Below, in pieces: positions 47,971 to 58,014 of a stretch of DNA of 64,000 bases (positions are counted from its first letter, which is position 1; every line of letters begins with the position of its first letter). The position numbers and the translations under genes were made by a program. Source of the stretch: Candidatus Cloacimonas acidaminovorans str. Evry (GTDB taxonomy: Bacteria; Cloacimonadota; Cloacimonadia; Cloacimonadales; Cloacimonadaceae); assembly GCF_000146065.2 (NCBI RefSeq), contig NC_020449.1, positions 1,240,001-1,304,000 on the forward strand, read 5' to 3'. Under the pieces are notes generated by a model that was not told the origin of the DNA, did not search any database, and was given only the letters and a program-made list of their open reading frames with translations.

Positions 47971-49203
47971 CTAATTTCCGCGTAGTAAAATAGCAGGTGT
48001 ATCTGCAATCTGACGAGAAAATTCATTCAGGTTTTCACTCGTCTCGGTTAAAGTACTTAAAATTTCCAGCAGGTCGCCTTGTCCGCGCGTTACAACTCTA
48101 TTAAGATTAGAAACCAGAGTTCCTGTTTTTTGGATAGTTGTGGAAAGTTCAGTGACCATACTTTTTAAATCTGTTCGGGAAAGTTCGCCACTAAGTTTAC
48201 CAAGGTTGGTCATTAAGCTGTCAAAACCTGGAGTATAAAGAATGGCATTAACCTGATCCAATGCTCTATTGATATTATTGCTGATAGTTAATATTTCGCG
48301 TGTTGTCTCTAAGATCATTTGATCACTATGTTCACCAACTGTAGAGACCTTCAAATTTGCCTCGCGAATTAAAGCAGAACCATCATTTGTCAATTGAGTT
48401 AAGCTTGTTTCCAGTTTTGCAGTTAGTTCCTCCAGTTGTTGATTTACATTATTGGTAACATTAATCAAACTTGTCTGTGAGGTCTCGGAAACATTTTGAA
48501 TATTGCTTGTTGCACTGCTGGTGATGGCATCAAGATTTTTGGTAAGATTTTCTGTAACCGCGCTTAGGTCTTTGCTTAGTTCTTCTGTTAAATCCGCAGT
48601 ATTATTAGCTATGCGACTAATACTTTGCATAGTTGTAGCCAGGTTTTCATGGGTGTCTTTTAAAATTAAACTTGTTTGAGCAAGTATGGTAGAAATATTG
48701 TTTCTGTTTTCCTCACCGGTTATAGCATTCAAGTTGGCAGCGATCATATCAATTTTATCTACAATGGATTTTGCCCTTTCACTAATATCTTCCAATACCG
48801 TTGTTCCGGTTTTAATGTAACTTTTGGGTTTTAGTAACTTTGCTTCATTAGTTCCACCCCTTAGCTCCACATTTTTCAGTCCGGTAATTCCGGATAACAA
48901 AAGAACCGCTTCGGTATCCTCTTTTATAGGAGTTCCTCTGTTCACGCTGATAGTAATAATTATTTTGGTTACATCCTTGGGGTTAATTTTAACATCTTCC
49001 ACCCTGCCAATTTTTATTCCGCGATAATTAACCGAACTGCCAACTTGCAAACCGCTTACAGAATAGTCCTCAAATTCAATATAATAGATGTCTTTCTTTT
49101 CCACTAATCTGCTACCTGCCACAACTATGGCAAAAAGTATTATCAGGATAGCTCCAATGATTAAAAAAATACCCAGACGGATTTTAGCGGCTTTGGAAAC
49201 CAT
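47971..49203 (-). CDS. mlaD: MCE-domain protein (MlaD-like), with long helical tail
   Basis: The 410-residue protein has one N-terminal membrane anchor (about 9-29), an MCE domain (about 38-115: YSVSGLQVGSSVNYRGIKIG, then GLKNVELRGG), and a ~290-residue helical tail rich in T, N and L with repeated hydrophobic heptads. Such tails in PqiB/LetB-like MCE proteins assemble into hexameric tunnels across the periplasm. Here a single MCE ring plus a long coiled-coil tail suggests a syringe-like needle. AGGAGG lies in the 3' end of the uridylyltransferase gene, immediately before the ATG. It is the substrate-binding part of the downstream MlaE/F transporter. Confidence 0.9.
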   Translation of the reverse strand: MVSKAAKIRLGIFLIIGAILIILFAIVVAGSRLVEKKDIYYIEFEDYSVSGLQVGSSVNYRGIKIGRVEDVKINPKDVTKIIITISVNRGTPIKEDTEAVLLLSGITGLKNVELRGGTNEAKLLKPKSYIKTGTTVLEDISERAKSIVDKIDMIAANLNAITGEENRNNISTILAQTSLILKDTHENLATTMQSISRIANNTADLTEELSKDLSAVTENLTKNLDAITSSATSNIQNVSETSQTSLINVTNNVNQQLEELTAKLETSLTQLTNDGSALIREANLKVSTVGEHSDQMILETTREILTISNNINRALDQVNAILYTPGFDSLMTNLGKLSGELSRTDLKSMVTELSTTIQKTGTLVSNLNRVVTRGQGDLLEILSTLTETSENLNEFSRQIADTPAILLRGN

Positions 49204-49204
49204 T

Positions 49205-50599
49205 TTATCCTCCTGTCCGGTCTTTAGATTTGTTAATTGCAGAATCCAAATTTACCTCTCCGCTAAGTAAACAGTTTTGAACAAACACGGGAGAACTGGC
49301 TTTCAGGGTTACTTTTCCTTCACAGATAACATCCTCTCCGAAGCTTACATCGCCATAGATTTTCAGTTCTTTGCATTCGCTTAAAGAAGGAATACCTTTG
49401 CTGAATCTTTTTTGCAAATCTTCTATTTTACCGTAATATTTCTCATCCAGTTCAATTACAGGTGCCTTTTCTACGCCTCTTTTCAAAACAATCTGATATT
49501 GTTCATTCAGTTCATAAGCATCAGACCAGAGAGCTAAAAGTTCATTTGTTTTTTTCACCGGCACAAAACGCTCCCGACTTACTACTAATGCTTTAGAATT
49601 ATTGAACACACTAATGGCTGAACCCATTGCTGTTTCCAATTGATAAACCGGAGTTCCATCCACAACTTTAGGATTAACAATTAACGGTAACAACATCAAA
49701 CCCTCATTGGCAATCATTTGCCATTCCAGGGCTCGGAGGTCAATCCAGATATTATTGGTGTTGAAATATTTATAATAGTCAATATCCTGAAAGCGAGGTA
49801 AATCCTCTTCAGGACATTGAGCAATTTCTCTCAAAAGCAATTGTCCCGATTTATCTTCACAAAGGTGACCGCCTTTTTTATCCATTTGACTGCGTAAACA
49901 GACCTCCATTACGAAAGGAATATTGTTATTTTCCATATAAGCAGGAATTGATGTATCTACAACAGCTCCCAGGTTATCAGCATTAGAAACAAAAGCATAC
50001 CGGTAGTCCTTGGCAATCATTTTATCCAGTAAATCCCCTAAAGCTGTATAAATATCGCCATGCCCCGGAGGATTCCACATTAATTTTGTCTCTTTATTTT
50101 CGTAAGGCATAAGAGTATCCTGACGAATACGGGGAAATTTATTCTGCAAAAAAGATAGAGGCAAATCCTGCTTACCTAAATCAGGATATTTTTCCAGGTA
50201 TTTTAAAGTATCGGCTTCGGTATTGAAACTATTCATAAACAACAGGAGAACATCATATCCGGAAAGTGACCTTAAAGTAAGAACCTGCCGACTGATAATA
50301 TCCAGAAAGTTCAGATTATTCTTCACAGGCAAAAGTGATTTCGCTTTAGAAAGCCCCATACTTGTTCCCAAGCCACCATTAAGCTTAATTACAACTGTAT
50401 TTTTCAATATTGAAGTTCGGGACAGATGTTTTATTTGTTGATAATCAATTAGATTCTTTTCCGAAGGCGGTCTTATTGCATCTTCACCAATAAGCCCTTT
50501 TTCACCCTTAACAAGTTTCTGATAATATGCCTCAAAAGTCCGGATAACCTCATCCCTTATGCCTTCCTGTTTCATCAACCGGATAAAGGGAGTGCTCAT
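49205..50599 (-). CDS. UTP--glucose-1-phosphate uridylyltransferase, eukaryotic-type (UDPGP family)
   Basis: The enzyme makes UDP-glucose from UTP and glucose-1-phosphate for polysaccharide and envelope synthesis. The 464-residue protein is of the large UDPGP family rather than bacterial GalU. Motifs seen are VVIKLNGGLGTSMGLSKAKS (nucleotide loop with key Lys), MWNPPGHGDIYTAL, FVSNADNLGA, NTNNIWID and a C-terminal left-handed-helix-like tail (LKIYGDVSFGEDVICEGKV). Spacing to hutU is 2 bp and to mlaD 1 bp, so it is fully embedded in the operon. UDP-N-acetylhexosamine as substrate cannot be excluded. Confidence 0.88.
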   Translation of the reverse strand: MSTPFIRLMKQEGIRDEVIRTFEAYYQKLVKGEKGLIGEDAIRPPSEKNLIDYQQIKHLSRTSILKNTVVIKLNGGLGTSMGLSKAKSLLPVKNNLNFLDIISRQVLTLRSLSGYDVLLLFMNSFNTEADTLKYLEKYPDLGKQDLPLSFLQNKFPRIRQDTLMPYENKETKLMWNPPGHGDIYTALGDLLDKMIAKDYRYAFVSNADNLGAVVDTSIPAYMENNNIPFVMEVCLRSQMDKKGGHLCEDKSGQLLLREIAQCPEEDLPRFQDIDYYKYFNTNNIWIDLRALEWQMIANEGLMLLPLIVNPKVVDGTPVYQLETAMGSAISVFNNSKALVVSRERFVPVKKTNELLALWSDAYELNEQYQIVLKRGVEKAPVIELDEKYYGKIEDLQKRFSKGIPSLSECKELKIYGDVSFGEDVICEGKVTLKASSPVFVQNCLLSGEVNLDSAINKSKDRTGG

Positions 50600-50601
50600 A
50601 T

Positions 50602-52611
50602 TTATGCTCCAAATTCCTTATTTACAAGATATTTTACCATTTCTTCGTCCACCTTTTCTGCCAGCGTTATATTGCCTTCAGCACTGTGTTTTTCATTCCA
50701 GGCAGTTCCGGTTTTAATTGCACCTTCATTTTGAGCCCAAGCTCGGCGCGCAATTCCCCCCATAACATCCCAGGAAAGACCACTTTTTACAACTTCATCC
50801 ATTCTTTCGCTGCCATCCAAAACAATTCCATTTCCACCATTGATACAACGGCTAACTCCAACTCCACCTCCATTGGAAAGAACTACCATAGTCATTCCTC
50901 TGGCAACATTTCCGGCAAAGCAATGGGTAGCCATTTCTGCCATTAAATTTGAGCCGTCATAAATATTGGCTGTTTCGCGGAAAGGAGAATCCGTCCCTGA
51001 AACATCGTGATGGTCTCTTCCCAACATAACAGGACCAATTTCACCCTTACGAATCATCTCGTTAAATTTCAGCCCAAGTTTAATTCTGCTTTCTTCATCG
51101 GCATAAAGAATTCTGGCTTTAGTTCCCACCACCAGTTTATTCTCTTCCGCAGTGGAAATCCAATAGTAATTATCTCTATCCATAGCACTACGATTGGGGT
51201 CTATCAAAGAAATAGCTGCCAGGTCTGTTTTATGCAGGTCTTCATCTTTTCGGGAAAGACAAATCCAGCGAAAAGGTCCGTAACCATAATCAAAACAAAT
51301 AGGACCCATAATATCTTCTACATAAGAGGGCCAAATAAAACCTTCGTTGGTATTTATTCCGTTGCGGGCAATTTCTGTTATCCCCGATTCAAATACACTT
51401 GCCATAAAGCTGTTGCCATAATCCCAAAATTTAGAGCCCTTAGCAGTTAAATTTTTCAGCACATTAAAATGCCTGCGCAGTGAAGCATCCACTTTTTGCT
51501 TAAATAATTCAATATTTTCAGCCAAAAGTTTACGCCCTTCTTCATAAGAAATTCCTGCAGGAGTGTAACCACCTTCATATACAGCATGACAGGAGGTCTG
51601 ATCGGAAAGCAATTCCACTTTTATGTTATGCTTATCTATGTATTCCAGTAAATCAACTATGTTACCATAATAAGCAATGGAAAGCGGTTTTTGGGTATGT
51701 CTGGCTTCGTCTACCCAGTTAAAAATCTCTGCCAAATTACTGGAGACCTTACTAACCCAACCCTGATTATATCTGGTTTCTATTCTGCTTTTATCCACTT
51801 CGGCAATAATTCCAATGCCACCAGCAATTTCTATTGCCTTACTTTGCGCACCGCTCATTCCTCCCAAACCTGATGAAACATATAAAACCCCTGCCAAGTT
51901 TTGGTCTTCCGGAATGCCTAAATATTTCCTGCCTGCATTCAGCAAAGTTATATAAGTTCCATTCACAATTCCCTGAGGTCCTATATACATCCATCCACCA
52001 GCAGTCATTTGACCGTAATTTGCTACTCCTAATGCAGTTAGGCGTTTAAATTCAATCGGATTATCCCATTTTCCAACTATTAAACCATTGGTAGATATAA
52101 CTCTTGGTGCTTCCGGACGCGAAGGAAAAAGCCCTAAAGGATGTCCCGAAGCCACAACCAATGTCTGATTTTCCGTCATTATTTCCAGGTATTGTTTAAT
52201 TAACCTATATTGCATCCAATTCTGACACACCTGCCCTGATTCTCCATAAGTTACCAGTTCATAAGGATAGAGCGCCACATCAAAATCCAAATTGTTATCA
52301 ATCATCACTTGGATAGCTCTGGCAGGAGTAATGCCTTTATATTCATCTATCGGTTTGCCGTAAATATGACCTTGGGAACGATAGCGATAACCGTAAATTC
52401 TACCTCTGGTTTTCAGTTCCTGCAAAAATTCCGGTGCCAGAACACTATGTAATTCTTTGGGAATATAGCGCAGAGCATTCTTTAAAGCCAGGGCTATATC
52501 TTTTTTGCTTAAATCCAATCCCCTGTCCGGAGCTCTACGAATATTTGGTTCAAAAGTTGGCTCCGGAGGAAGTTCCGCAGGTAAATGGACTTCATATTTT
52601 CTATTAGGCAT
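50602..52611 (-). CDS. hutU: Urocanate hydratase
   Basis: HutU converts urocanate to imidazolonepropionate in histidine degradation, using tightly bound NAD+. The 669-residue protein is the longer type (Pseudomonas HutU is about 557). Motifs seen are GYRYRSQGHIYGKP, VASGHPLGLFPS, GQMTAGGWMYIGPQGIVNGT, VSSGLGGMSGAQSKA (NAD site), QTSCHAVYEGGYTPAG and SNGGGVGVSRCINGG. AAAGGAG precedes the ATG. No hutH, hutI or hutG is in the window, so the rest of the pathway must lie elsewhere. It follows the cysteine-desulfidase-family gene by 16 bp, giving two amino-acid-degrading enzymes at the head of an envelope operon. Confidence 0.95.
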   Translation of the reverse strand: MPNRKYEVHLPAELPPEPTFEPNIRRAPDRGLDLSKKDIALALKNALRYIPKELHSVLAPEFLQELKTRGRIYGYRYRSQGHIYGKPIDEYKGITPARAIQVMIDNNLDFDVALYPYELVTYGESGQVCQNWMQYRLIKQYLEIMTENQTLVVASGHPLGLFPSRPEAPRVISTNGLIVGKWDNPIEFKRLTALGVANYGQMTAGGWMYIGPQGIVNGTYITLLNAGRKYLGIPEDQNLAGVLYVSSGLGGMSGAQSKAIEIAGGIGIIAEVDKSRIETRYNQGWVSKVSSNLAEIFNWVDEARHTQKPLSIAYYGNIVDLLEYIDKHNIKVELLSDQTSCHAVYEGGYTPAGISYEEGRKLLAENIELFKQKVDASLRRHFNVLKNLTAKGSKFWDYGNSFMASVFESGITEIARNGINTNEGFIWPSYVEDIMGPICFDYGYGPFRWICLSRKDEDLHKTDLAAISLIDPNRSAMDRDNYYWISTAEENKLVVGTKARILYADEESRIKLGLKFNEMIRKGEIGPVMLGRDHHDVSGTDSPFRETANIYDGSNLMAEMATHCFAGNVARGMTMVVLSNGGGVGVSRCINGGNGIVLDGSERMDEVVKSGLSWDVMGGIARRAWAQNEGAIKTGTAWNEKHSAEGNITLAEKVDEEMVKYLVNKEFGA

Positions 52612-52627
52612 TATTTTTTTATCTCCT

Positions 52628-53908
52628 TTATTTTATCTTGTTTAACATAATATTTAGAATAGTACTGTCGGCATCTTGCATTCCCTTATTTACAAAATAA
52701 GCTAAATTGTCAATAGTGCCTTCTATGCTATCCGTAATTATGCCATCATTGGAAGAAACACAAATTCCTGTTTTCGCTAAAAGAGCAGCTTGAACGGCAG
52801 CACTTGTAGTTGTGGCAACTTTTAAGGAACAACCTTCTTTAGCACCGTCACAAACCATTCCTGCTGTATCGGCAATCATATTTTTAATGGCATATTCAAT
52901 TTGAGGATAGGTTCCTTTTAAAAGCATAACTATGCCACTTGCAGCTCCGGCAGAAGCAGAAAGGCATCCGCAAATACAGGAAAGAATGCCGATTTTTTGT
53001 TTTATATGCACACTCACCAAATGCCCCATAGCTAAAGCTCTGATTAGTTCTTCTTGGTTACTGCCAAGTTTTTCGGCAACTGCAATTATAGGCAGAGTAA
53101 TAGCCAACCCCTGATTTCCGCTTCCGGAATTACTAATCACAGGCAAATTGCATCCGCTCATTCTGGCATCAGTTGCAGCCGCAGTTAAAGCCATTGCATA
53201 ATGATGAATGTCATCACCCAAAAGACCGCTATTTATTTGTTCCATAATCATCTTGCCAACATTAATACCGGATTTGTTGGTTAAGCCAAAATCTGCTATT
53301 CTCCGGTTTAAAATCAATCCCAAATCAATTAATTCCAATTTATCAATATCCGTATCCCTGCAAAAATCGTAATAATCCTTCAAGGAAAAAGCGGATGGTG
53401 ATATTAAAAGGGGTGCTTCTTCAGCGCCTATTTCGTTGTGTTGCAAAATATGCTTATCTTTTTCCCAATGATACAACCAATTATGACGCCAACGTAAAAT
53501 TGCCTTGCTTTCAGATTTTGCTGTCTTTAAAGAAGCTTCAATCCATATCTTTTCTTCCGTTTCTTTCATTTTGGTATTAATTCTTTTTTCTGCCAGCATT
53601 TGTTTGCCCGCGTTGATTGTTTCCGCCTTTAAATCTAATAAAACCTCCAGACCCTTTTCCGGCTCGGCAACTAATATTCCTAAAGCAAAAGCAATTTCCA
53701 AACCCATTAAATTTGTATTGGGAATCCCAACTCCCATTCCGTTTTTTAAAACATTAGGGCTTACAATCAAATCGGCAGAGATAATTGTATCCTTTAAAAC
53801 ACTTGAAGCATAAGCTCCTGCTAAAGCAACAGCTGCCGGTTCCGTACACCCTAAAGCAGGAGAAACCTCTTGTTTTAAGAGTGCCAAGATATTTTCTGTA
53901 TCCTTCAT
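52628..53908 (-). CDS. L-cysteine desulfidase / CyuA (UPF0597) family enzyme
   Basis: This family includes archaeal L-cysteine desulfidase and E. coli CyuA (YhaM), iron-sulfur enzymes that break cysteine (or serine) into pyruvate, ammonia and sulfide. The ~426-residue protein has the cluster-type cysteines in PALGCTEPAAVALAG, in ILSCICGCLSASAGAA and in GMVCDGAKEGCSLK, as well as NSGSGNQG. It is the first gene of the eight-gene minus-strand operon. The ATG at 53908 is chosen over GTG at 53911 because AGGATAGG then has the better spacing. Which amino acid is used cannot be read from the sequence. Confidence 0.85.
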   Translation of the reverse strand: MKDTENILALLKQEVSPALGCTEPAAVALAGAYASSVLKDTIISADLIVSPNVLKNGMGVGIPNTNLMGLEIAFALGILVAEPEKGLEVLLDLKAETINAGKQMLAEKRINTKMKETEEKIWIEASLKTAKSESKAILRWRHNWLYHWEKDKHILQHNEIGAEEAPLLISPSAFSLKDYYDFCRDTDIDKLELIDLGLILNRRIADFGLTNKSGINVGKMIMEQINSGLLGDDIHHYAMALTAAATDARMSGCNLPVISNSGSGNQGLAITLPIIAVAEKLGSNQEELIRALAMGHLVSVHIKQKIGILSCICGCLSASAGAASGIVMLLKGTYPQIEYAIKNMIADTAGMVCDGAKEGCSLKVATTTSAAVQAALLAKTGICVSSNDGIITDSIEGTIDNLAYFVNKGMQDADSTILNIMLNKIK

Positions 53909-54494
53909 CACCTATCCTAATATTCATTTTTGCTTTTATACTATTCTTTACATCGGTTTTATTCCGTCAAGCAAAAAAGGAAAAAGGATTTTTCACTGAA
54001 AGCACCGAAAAAAAAGATAAGCACGCAGATTTCGCTAATAACGCAGATTGAATGGTCATGGGACGAACAGGATTATTTTAGCAGAGGGCTGAGGGCTTAG
54101 AGCAGAATTTATATTATATTTTTAATTTCACTTTTTTGCAGAGGCACAGTGTCCTCCGACTAAACCTTTTTTACCGCCGTCCTTAGCCATAAGCACCAAA
54201 ATTGTTCTTTCAAAAGAGATAATTTCAAGGCATAAATGACTCCTGACTTACAAGAAAGTTGGCGTCTTCTTATACCCAACAATATATTTATGAAGCTATA
54301 TAAAAAGTTTTAGGGAACTTCATAGCCCTGTTGTTTGTAGAATGATGAGGGCATTATTCTTTCTGGAAAAAAAGAGAAGCTTAGGCAAGTTTCGGCTAAT
54401 AAATCCAGAATTTAGATTGACAAAGAATATTATTCATAAATTGTGAAAAAAGTAAAAAGAAACTATGAACTCTTAATCCAAAGGGGAGGAAATT
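53909..54494. other. Divergent intergenic region with dispersed repeats
   Basis: It has no supported gene. It contains a GCACGCAGATTTCGC / AACGCAGATTG stretch (about 54020-54049) resembling a repeat common in other genomes, a hairpin repeat at 54181-54249, and the leader of the 54495 gene. The promoter of the cyuA-folA operon must lie at its left end, but I cannot pick it confidently. Confidence 0.5.
54181..54249. repeat. Hairpin repeat ending TGACTCCTGACTT, copy B
   Basis: The right end CAAGGCATAAATGACTCCTG followed by ACTT matches copies A and C. The left arm TTAGCCATAAGCACC is more degenerate. Confidence 0.6.
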
Positions 54495-54878
54495 ATGGAA
54501 GATAAGACCAAAGCACTCTGCGAAGAATTGATGTTAATCATTATGATAATATTTAATGAAAGGGGAAAAGGAATTCTGTTTCATTCTTTATACCCTGTTT
54601 TTAATTATGGCTTCGGAACGATATCCGATTTATTAAAGGTTTTAGTAAATGAAGGATATGTAAATGTGATTTTCGATCTAAAGGAACAACCCGAGGATTA
54701 CCCTGATGAATTTTTACCAAAGGAAGAACAGATAAAAAAACTTCATCTCTGTAATCACTACTCTACTTATATTTTCCCTACCTCAGAAGGATTGCAATTT
54801 GTAAAAAACAATCTTAAACAAGCAATAGAGGAAAATAGAGAAATTAAGTTTACCGGCCTTTTACACCCCTTAAAATAA
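54495..54878 (+). CDS. Small protein of unknown function, possibly winged-helix
   Basis: I do not recognise this 127-residue protein. It has an excellent AAAGGGGAGG site seven bases before the ATG, normal codon use and no signal or membrane segment. The predicted order helix-helix-strand (SLYPVFNYGFGTISDLLKVL, then VNEGYVNVIFDLKE, YIFPTSEGLQFVKNNLKQA) is compatible with a winged-helix DNA-binding fold, like PadR or MarR wings, but without a family match. It is convergent with the type III res gene, 35 bp apart. It could be a regulator or accessory protein of the restriction island; that is a guess from position. Confidence 0.6.
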   Translation: MEDKTKALCEELMLIIMIIFNERGKGILFHSLYPVFNYGFGTISDLLKVLVNEGYVNVIFDLKEQPEDYPDEFLPKEEQIKKLHLCNHYSTYIFPTSEGLQFVKNNLKQAIEENREIKFTGLLHPLK

Positions 54879-54913
54879 TAAAAATGGTAGAGAGGATACA
54901 CCTTAAGGTATAT

Positions 54914-57900
54914 TTATTCGCTTTTATTTGCGCTAATGCTCTTTTCCAGAATATCAAACAATCGATCTTGCCATCCCGACCAAATAGAACCCAGAAAAAG
55001 AATATGATTATTTTCATATTCCTTTTGGGAGGTAGGATTTACCAACCCTTTAATTAGTGAATCATAGGGAGTAATAGAAAGGACAAAGGACTCCAGAATA
55101 ATGTCTTTATTTCCAAGTTGTTTTTCTATTTCTTTAATTTCTTTGTGTAATTGCACTTTTTCCGAATCCAAACTTTTCTGATGTTCCAACCCCTTCGGGT
55201 CAAGAAAGCAAATTATCTGTTTATTTTGATATTTAACCCACATAATAAAATCGGGATAGAAACCGCTAAGATTGAAGAAACCGATGCCTGATTTAGGAAA
55301 ATTCCTCAGCAGGTATATTTCCCTATTGGTAAATTCATTTTTATTCATCAGGTATTTTTTTAACCCAGAGATAAACTCTTTTTCGCTTTCTACCAATCCT
55401 TCCGGATGCATTTTTTCTATCTTTGTATCTCTCAATAGGATAGGCAAGTAGAGATGTTTATCAAAGTAAATTCTGGGAAGTTCTTTGGTTTCTTCTTTCA
55501 TTAATTTATCCAAATCCTGGACCAATGCCTTAATATTTGCAATCAATTGGTTGTTTTCTTGGGTTTTGCTTATTTGAATAGTATAATTATATCCGTCATC
55601 AGGTTTGGCAAAAACGCTTAAAGCTGAATCATCGGTAACGGGTGCATAGTATAAATGTTCCATCTCATATTTTTTTAAGTGAAAGTTATAGAATTGGTCA
55701 ATGTATTTCTTCAGTAGTTGCAGAGCTATATTTTCCAACCTTGGTATATCTTCAATTGTGTTAACTTGCAGAGTTTCCGGAGTAGCTAATATCTTATATT
55801 TACCGGAATAAAGCAGATAATTCTTAATAAAATCTCTGTCCAATATCAAATTCCAGTATCCCCGTTCCAATTTATACTCATATAACTCCAGCCAGATTTT
55901 ATTCCAATCAAAAAAGAGATTAAGCTTTTTCCTTGCATCGTCATCAATTGCCAGCTTATGTTCCTTTGTATTAATAGCAATATTGGAACTGGCAATACCT
56001 TGTGCATTGCGTTTTTGGCTAAGGTAAGCGGATAATTTAGGCATCAGATCAAGGGTTATGGAGAAATTCTCCTCTTTTAAGAATAAAACTTTTTCCTTAT
56101 TGAAATCCACATCTTTTTTTGCTAAGGTATATAGAGTTTCCCATTTTTCCACATTATTAGGTTGAACAGGTATTTCAATGGTTTCCAAGTCCATTTCTTC
56201 TTTACTTAGTGCCTCTAAAAATTTGCTTAGATAGTCCGCCCGGATTCCGTAAATATTCAAATTCTCCAACTGTTTTATATCCTTTTCCATACTGCGTTTC
56301 AGGGTCATATTTTGTCCCTTTAAACGAACTCCTCTACCGAAAAGTTGAATAATTTGCGGTCCTTGTCCTGTTCCTATATTTAATAAGCCCATAGAGGATA
56401 CTCTCCAAGTATCCCAGCCCTCAATAAATTTCTTGGAACCGATAAGGATATTAACTGAAGAATTAGGTGCTTTAATATGGTCAAACAGCGATTCCGAAAT
56501 AGCGTCCGTTTCTACCGGTAGTCCTATTTTTTCCAGTTGCTTTTTAAAACTAAAAACATCGCCGATATTGATAACGCCAAAGTATTTATTTTCTCCGGTT
56601 TTTAAGCCAAATTCACCTTTAGCGCTTTTCAATTCGTAAATACCAAAACCGCCTTTCCCGCCAAAAATTTTAGTGAATAAATCCTCTATATTCAGTACTT
56701 TCTCTTTTATATATGTGAACTTATTAGCAAAGATGTCTTCTCCGCTTTCGTTTTTAAATTCCGCTTTTCCTGTTAAAATAGCTGTCAGCTTGCTATTTAC
56801 CCAAGCGGGGTCTTTGATTACTTTATGTAAAAAATTGACAATTTGGACTACATCGGATTCTTCTTCACTACCGGTAACCGTTGTTCCCACAAAAATCCAC
56901 AGGGGTTTTTCCAGATTTTGTTTTTCCGCCAGCCCTTTTCTATCCTCAAAGATAAGCGATTGCTCATAGAAATCAAGTAAATTGGCTAAAAACATTGTTT
57001 CCTGAAATCTGGTTTCCTCTACTTTAATATTTTTCGCATTTATCACGGAAAAATCCTTGCCATAGCCATCCAGATAAAAGTATTTATAGGAATAATCAAA
57101 AATAATTGCCTTGGCATATTCCTGTAAGGTAACCTTATTTTTCTCGCTTAGTATTTGTCCGAAGGTTGCGCTATATTCAAAAACCATTCCGTTTTCAGCC
57201 AGGGTATCTCTCAATTTTGCCCATTTTTGTTCTTCCGCTTTTTTCCCTTTATGTCCTTCATCTACGAATATCAGTTTTCTTCCCTCAAAAGCATTTATGG
57301 AGATAGTTACTCCCCCTCCTTTTTTGGTTTCCACCAATTTAGTCATTTCAATTACCAAAACTTCATCTTTATTCTTTAAACTATCCGTAAAACCATAATT
57401 TTCATAATAGAGACGACAGGGAATTCCGCTTTTTGTTAATTCTTCATAATGCTGTTTGGAAAGACCTTCATTGGGAGTTATCAACATAATGCTATCGGGA
57501 GAAAATAGTTTATAATGCAAAAACTGATAATAATTGATGTGCATAATTAAGGTTTTTCCCGAACCGGTTGCCATCCAGAAAGCTATCTTATTCAAATCAT
57601 CTTCAGTAAAAGCATTTATTGCTTCTACTTTATTTTCCTTTTTATAGCGTTCTAAAAATTCATTCAGATCATAGATAAAATTGGTCTGATTATTTTTTAT
57701 GTTATCTAACAGGATTTCTGTAAAGAGCACTGCCAGATATTGAAAATACTTTAATCTAATCGGTTCCCGATGTCTATTTATTTGAGATAAATAACCCTCA
57801 ATATTATCATCATAATGCCTAAGTTTATTTATAGCTATAACGCTCTGATTTGCCTCGTTTATCTTGTTGTTAAAATAGATAAGAAGAACCTCCAAATAGT

Positions 57901-58009
57901 TATCCTTATCATTAACATCTTTCAGCTTATCCTGTAAGTCCTTAAATTCACTTACTCCCAAGAGTGATAGCAGATATTTGTTCAGAACCAGATACTTTTC
58001 TATGTTCAT
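54914..58009 (-). CDS. Type III restriction enzyme, Res-like helicase-nuclease
   Basis: The 1031-residue protein has the superfamily 2 helicase motifs [17 protein letters not shown] (Walker A about 147-153), IFVDEGHKGK (DEGHK about 250-254), ATFG (motif III), and GQGPQIIQLFGRGVRLKG (motif VI). A C-terminal PD-(D/E)xK nuclease is visible as YPDFIMW (D920) and FLDPKG (D937, K939). By family it translocates or cuts DNA together with Mod when target sites are unmethylated. It starts 5 bp after the mod stop with a weak ribosome site, so it depends on mod translation. It is close in length to standard Res subunits (about 900-1000). Confidence 0.88.
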   Translation of the reverse strand: MNIEKYLVLNKYLLSLLGVSEFKDLQDKLKDVNDKDNYLEVLLIYFNNKINEANQSVIAINKLRHYDDNIEGYLSQINRHREPIRLKYFQYLAVLFTEILLDNIKNNQTNFIYDLNEFLERYKKENKVEAINAFTEDDLNKIAFWMATGSGKTLIMHINYYQFLHYKLFSPDSIMLITPNEGLSKQHYEELTKSGIPCRLYYENYGFTDSLKNKDEVLVIEMTKLVETKKGGGVTISINAFEGRKLIFVDEGHKGKKAEEQKWAKLRDTLAENGMVFEYSATFGQILSEKNKVTLQEYAKAIIFDYSYKYFYLDGYGKDFSVINAKNIKVEETRFQETMFLANLLDFYEQSLIFEDRKGLAEKQNLEKPLWIFVGTTVTGSEEESDVVQIVNFLHKVIKDPAWVNSKLTAILTGKAEFKNESGEDIFANKFTYIKEKVLNIEDLFTKIFGGKGGFGIYELKSAKGEFGLKTGENKYFGVINIGDVFSFKKQLEKIGLPVETDAISESLFDHIKAPNSSVNILIGSKKFIEGWDTWRVSSMGLLNIGTGQGPQIIQLFGRGVRLKGQNMTLKRSMEKDIKQLENLNIYGIRADYLSKFLEALSKEEMDLETIEIPVQPNNVEKWETLYTLAKKDVDFNKEKVLFLKEENFSITLDLMPKLSAYLSQKRNAQGIASSNIAINTKEHKLAIDDDARKKLNLFFDWNKIWLELYEYKLERGYWNLILDRDFIKNYLLYSGKYKILATPETLQVNTIEDIPRLENIALQLLKKYIDQFYNFHLKKYEMEHLYYAPVTDDSALSVFAKPDDGYNYTIQISKTQENNQLIANIKALVQDLDKLMKEETKELPRIYFDKHLYLPILLRDTKIEKMHPEGLVESEKEFISGLKKYLMNKNEFTNREIYLLRNFPKSGIGFFNLSGFYPDFIMWVKYQNKQIICFLDPKGLEHQKSLDSEKVQLHKEIKEIEKQLGNKDIILESFVLSITPYDSLIKGLVNPTSQKEYENNHILFLGSIWSGWQDRLFDILEKSISANKSE

Positions 58010-58014
58010 TTTTT

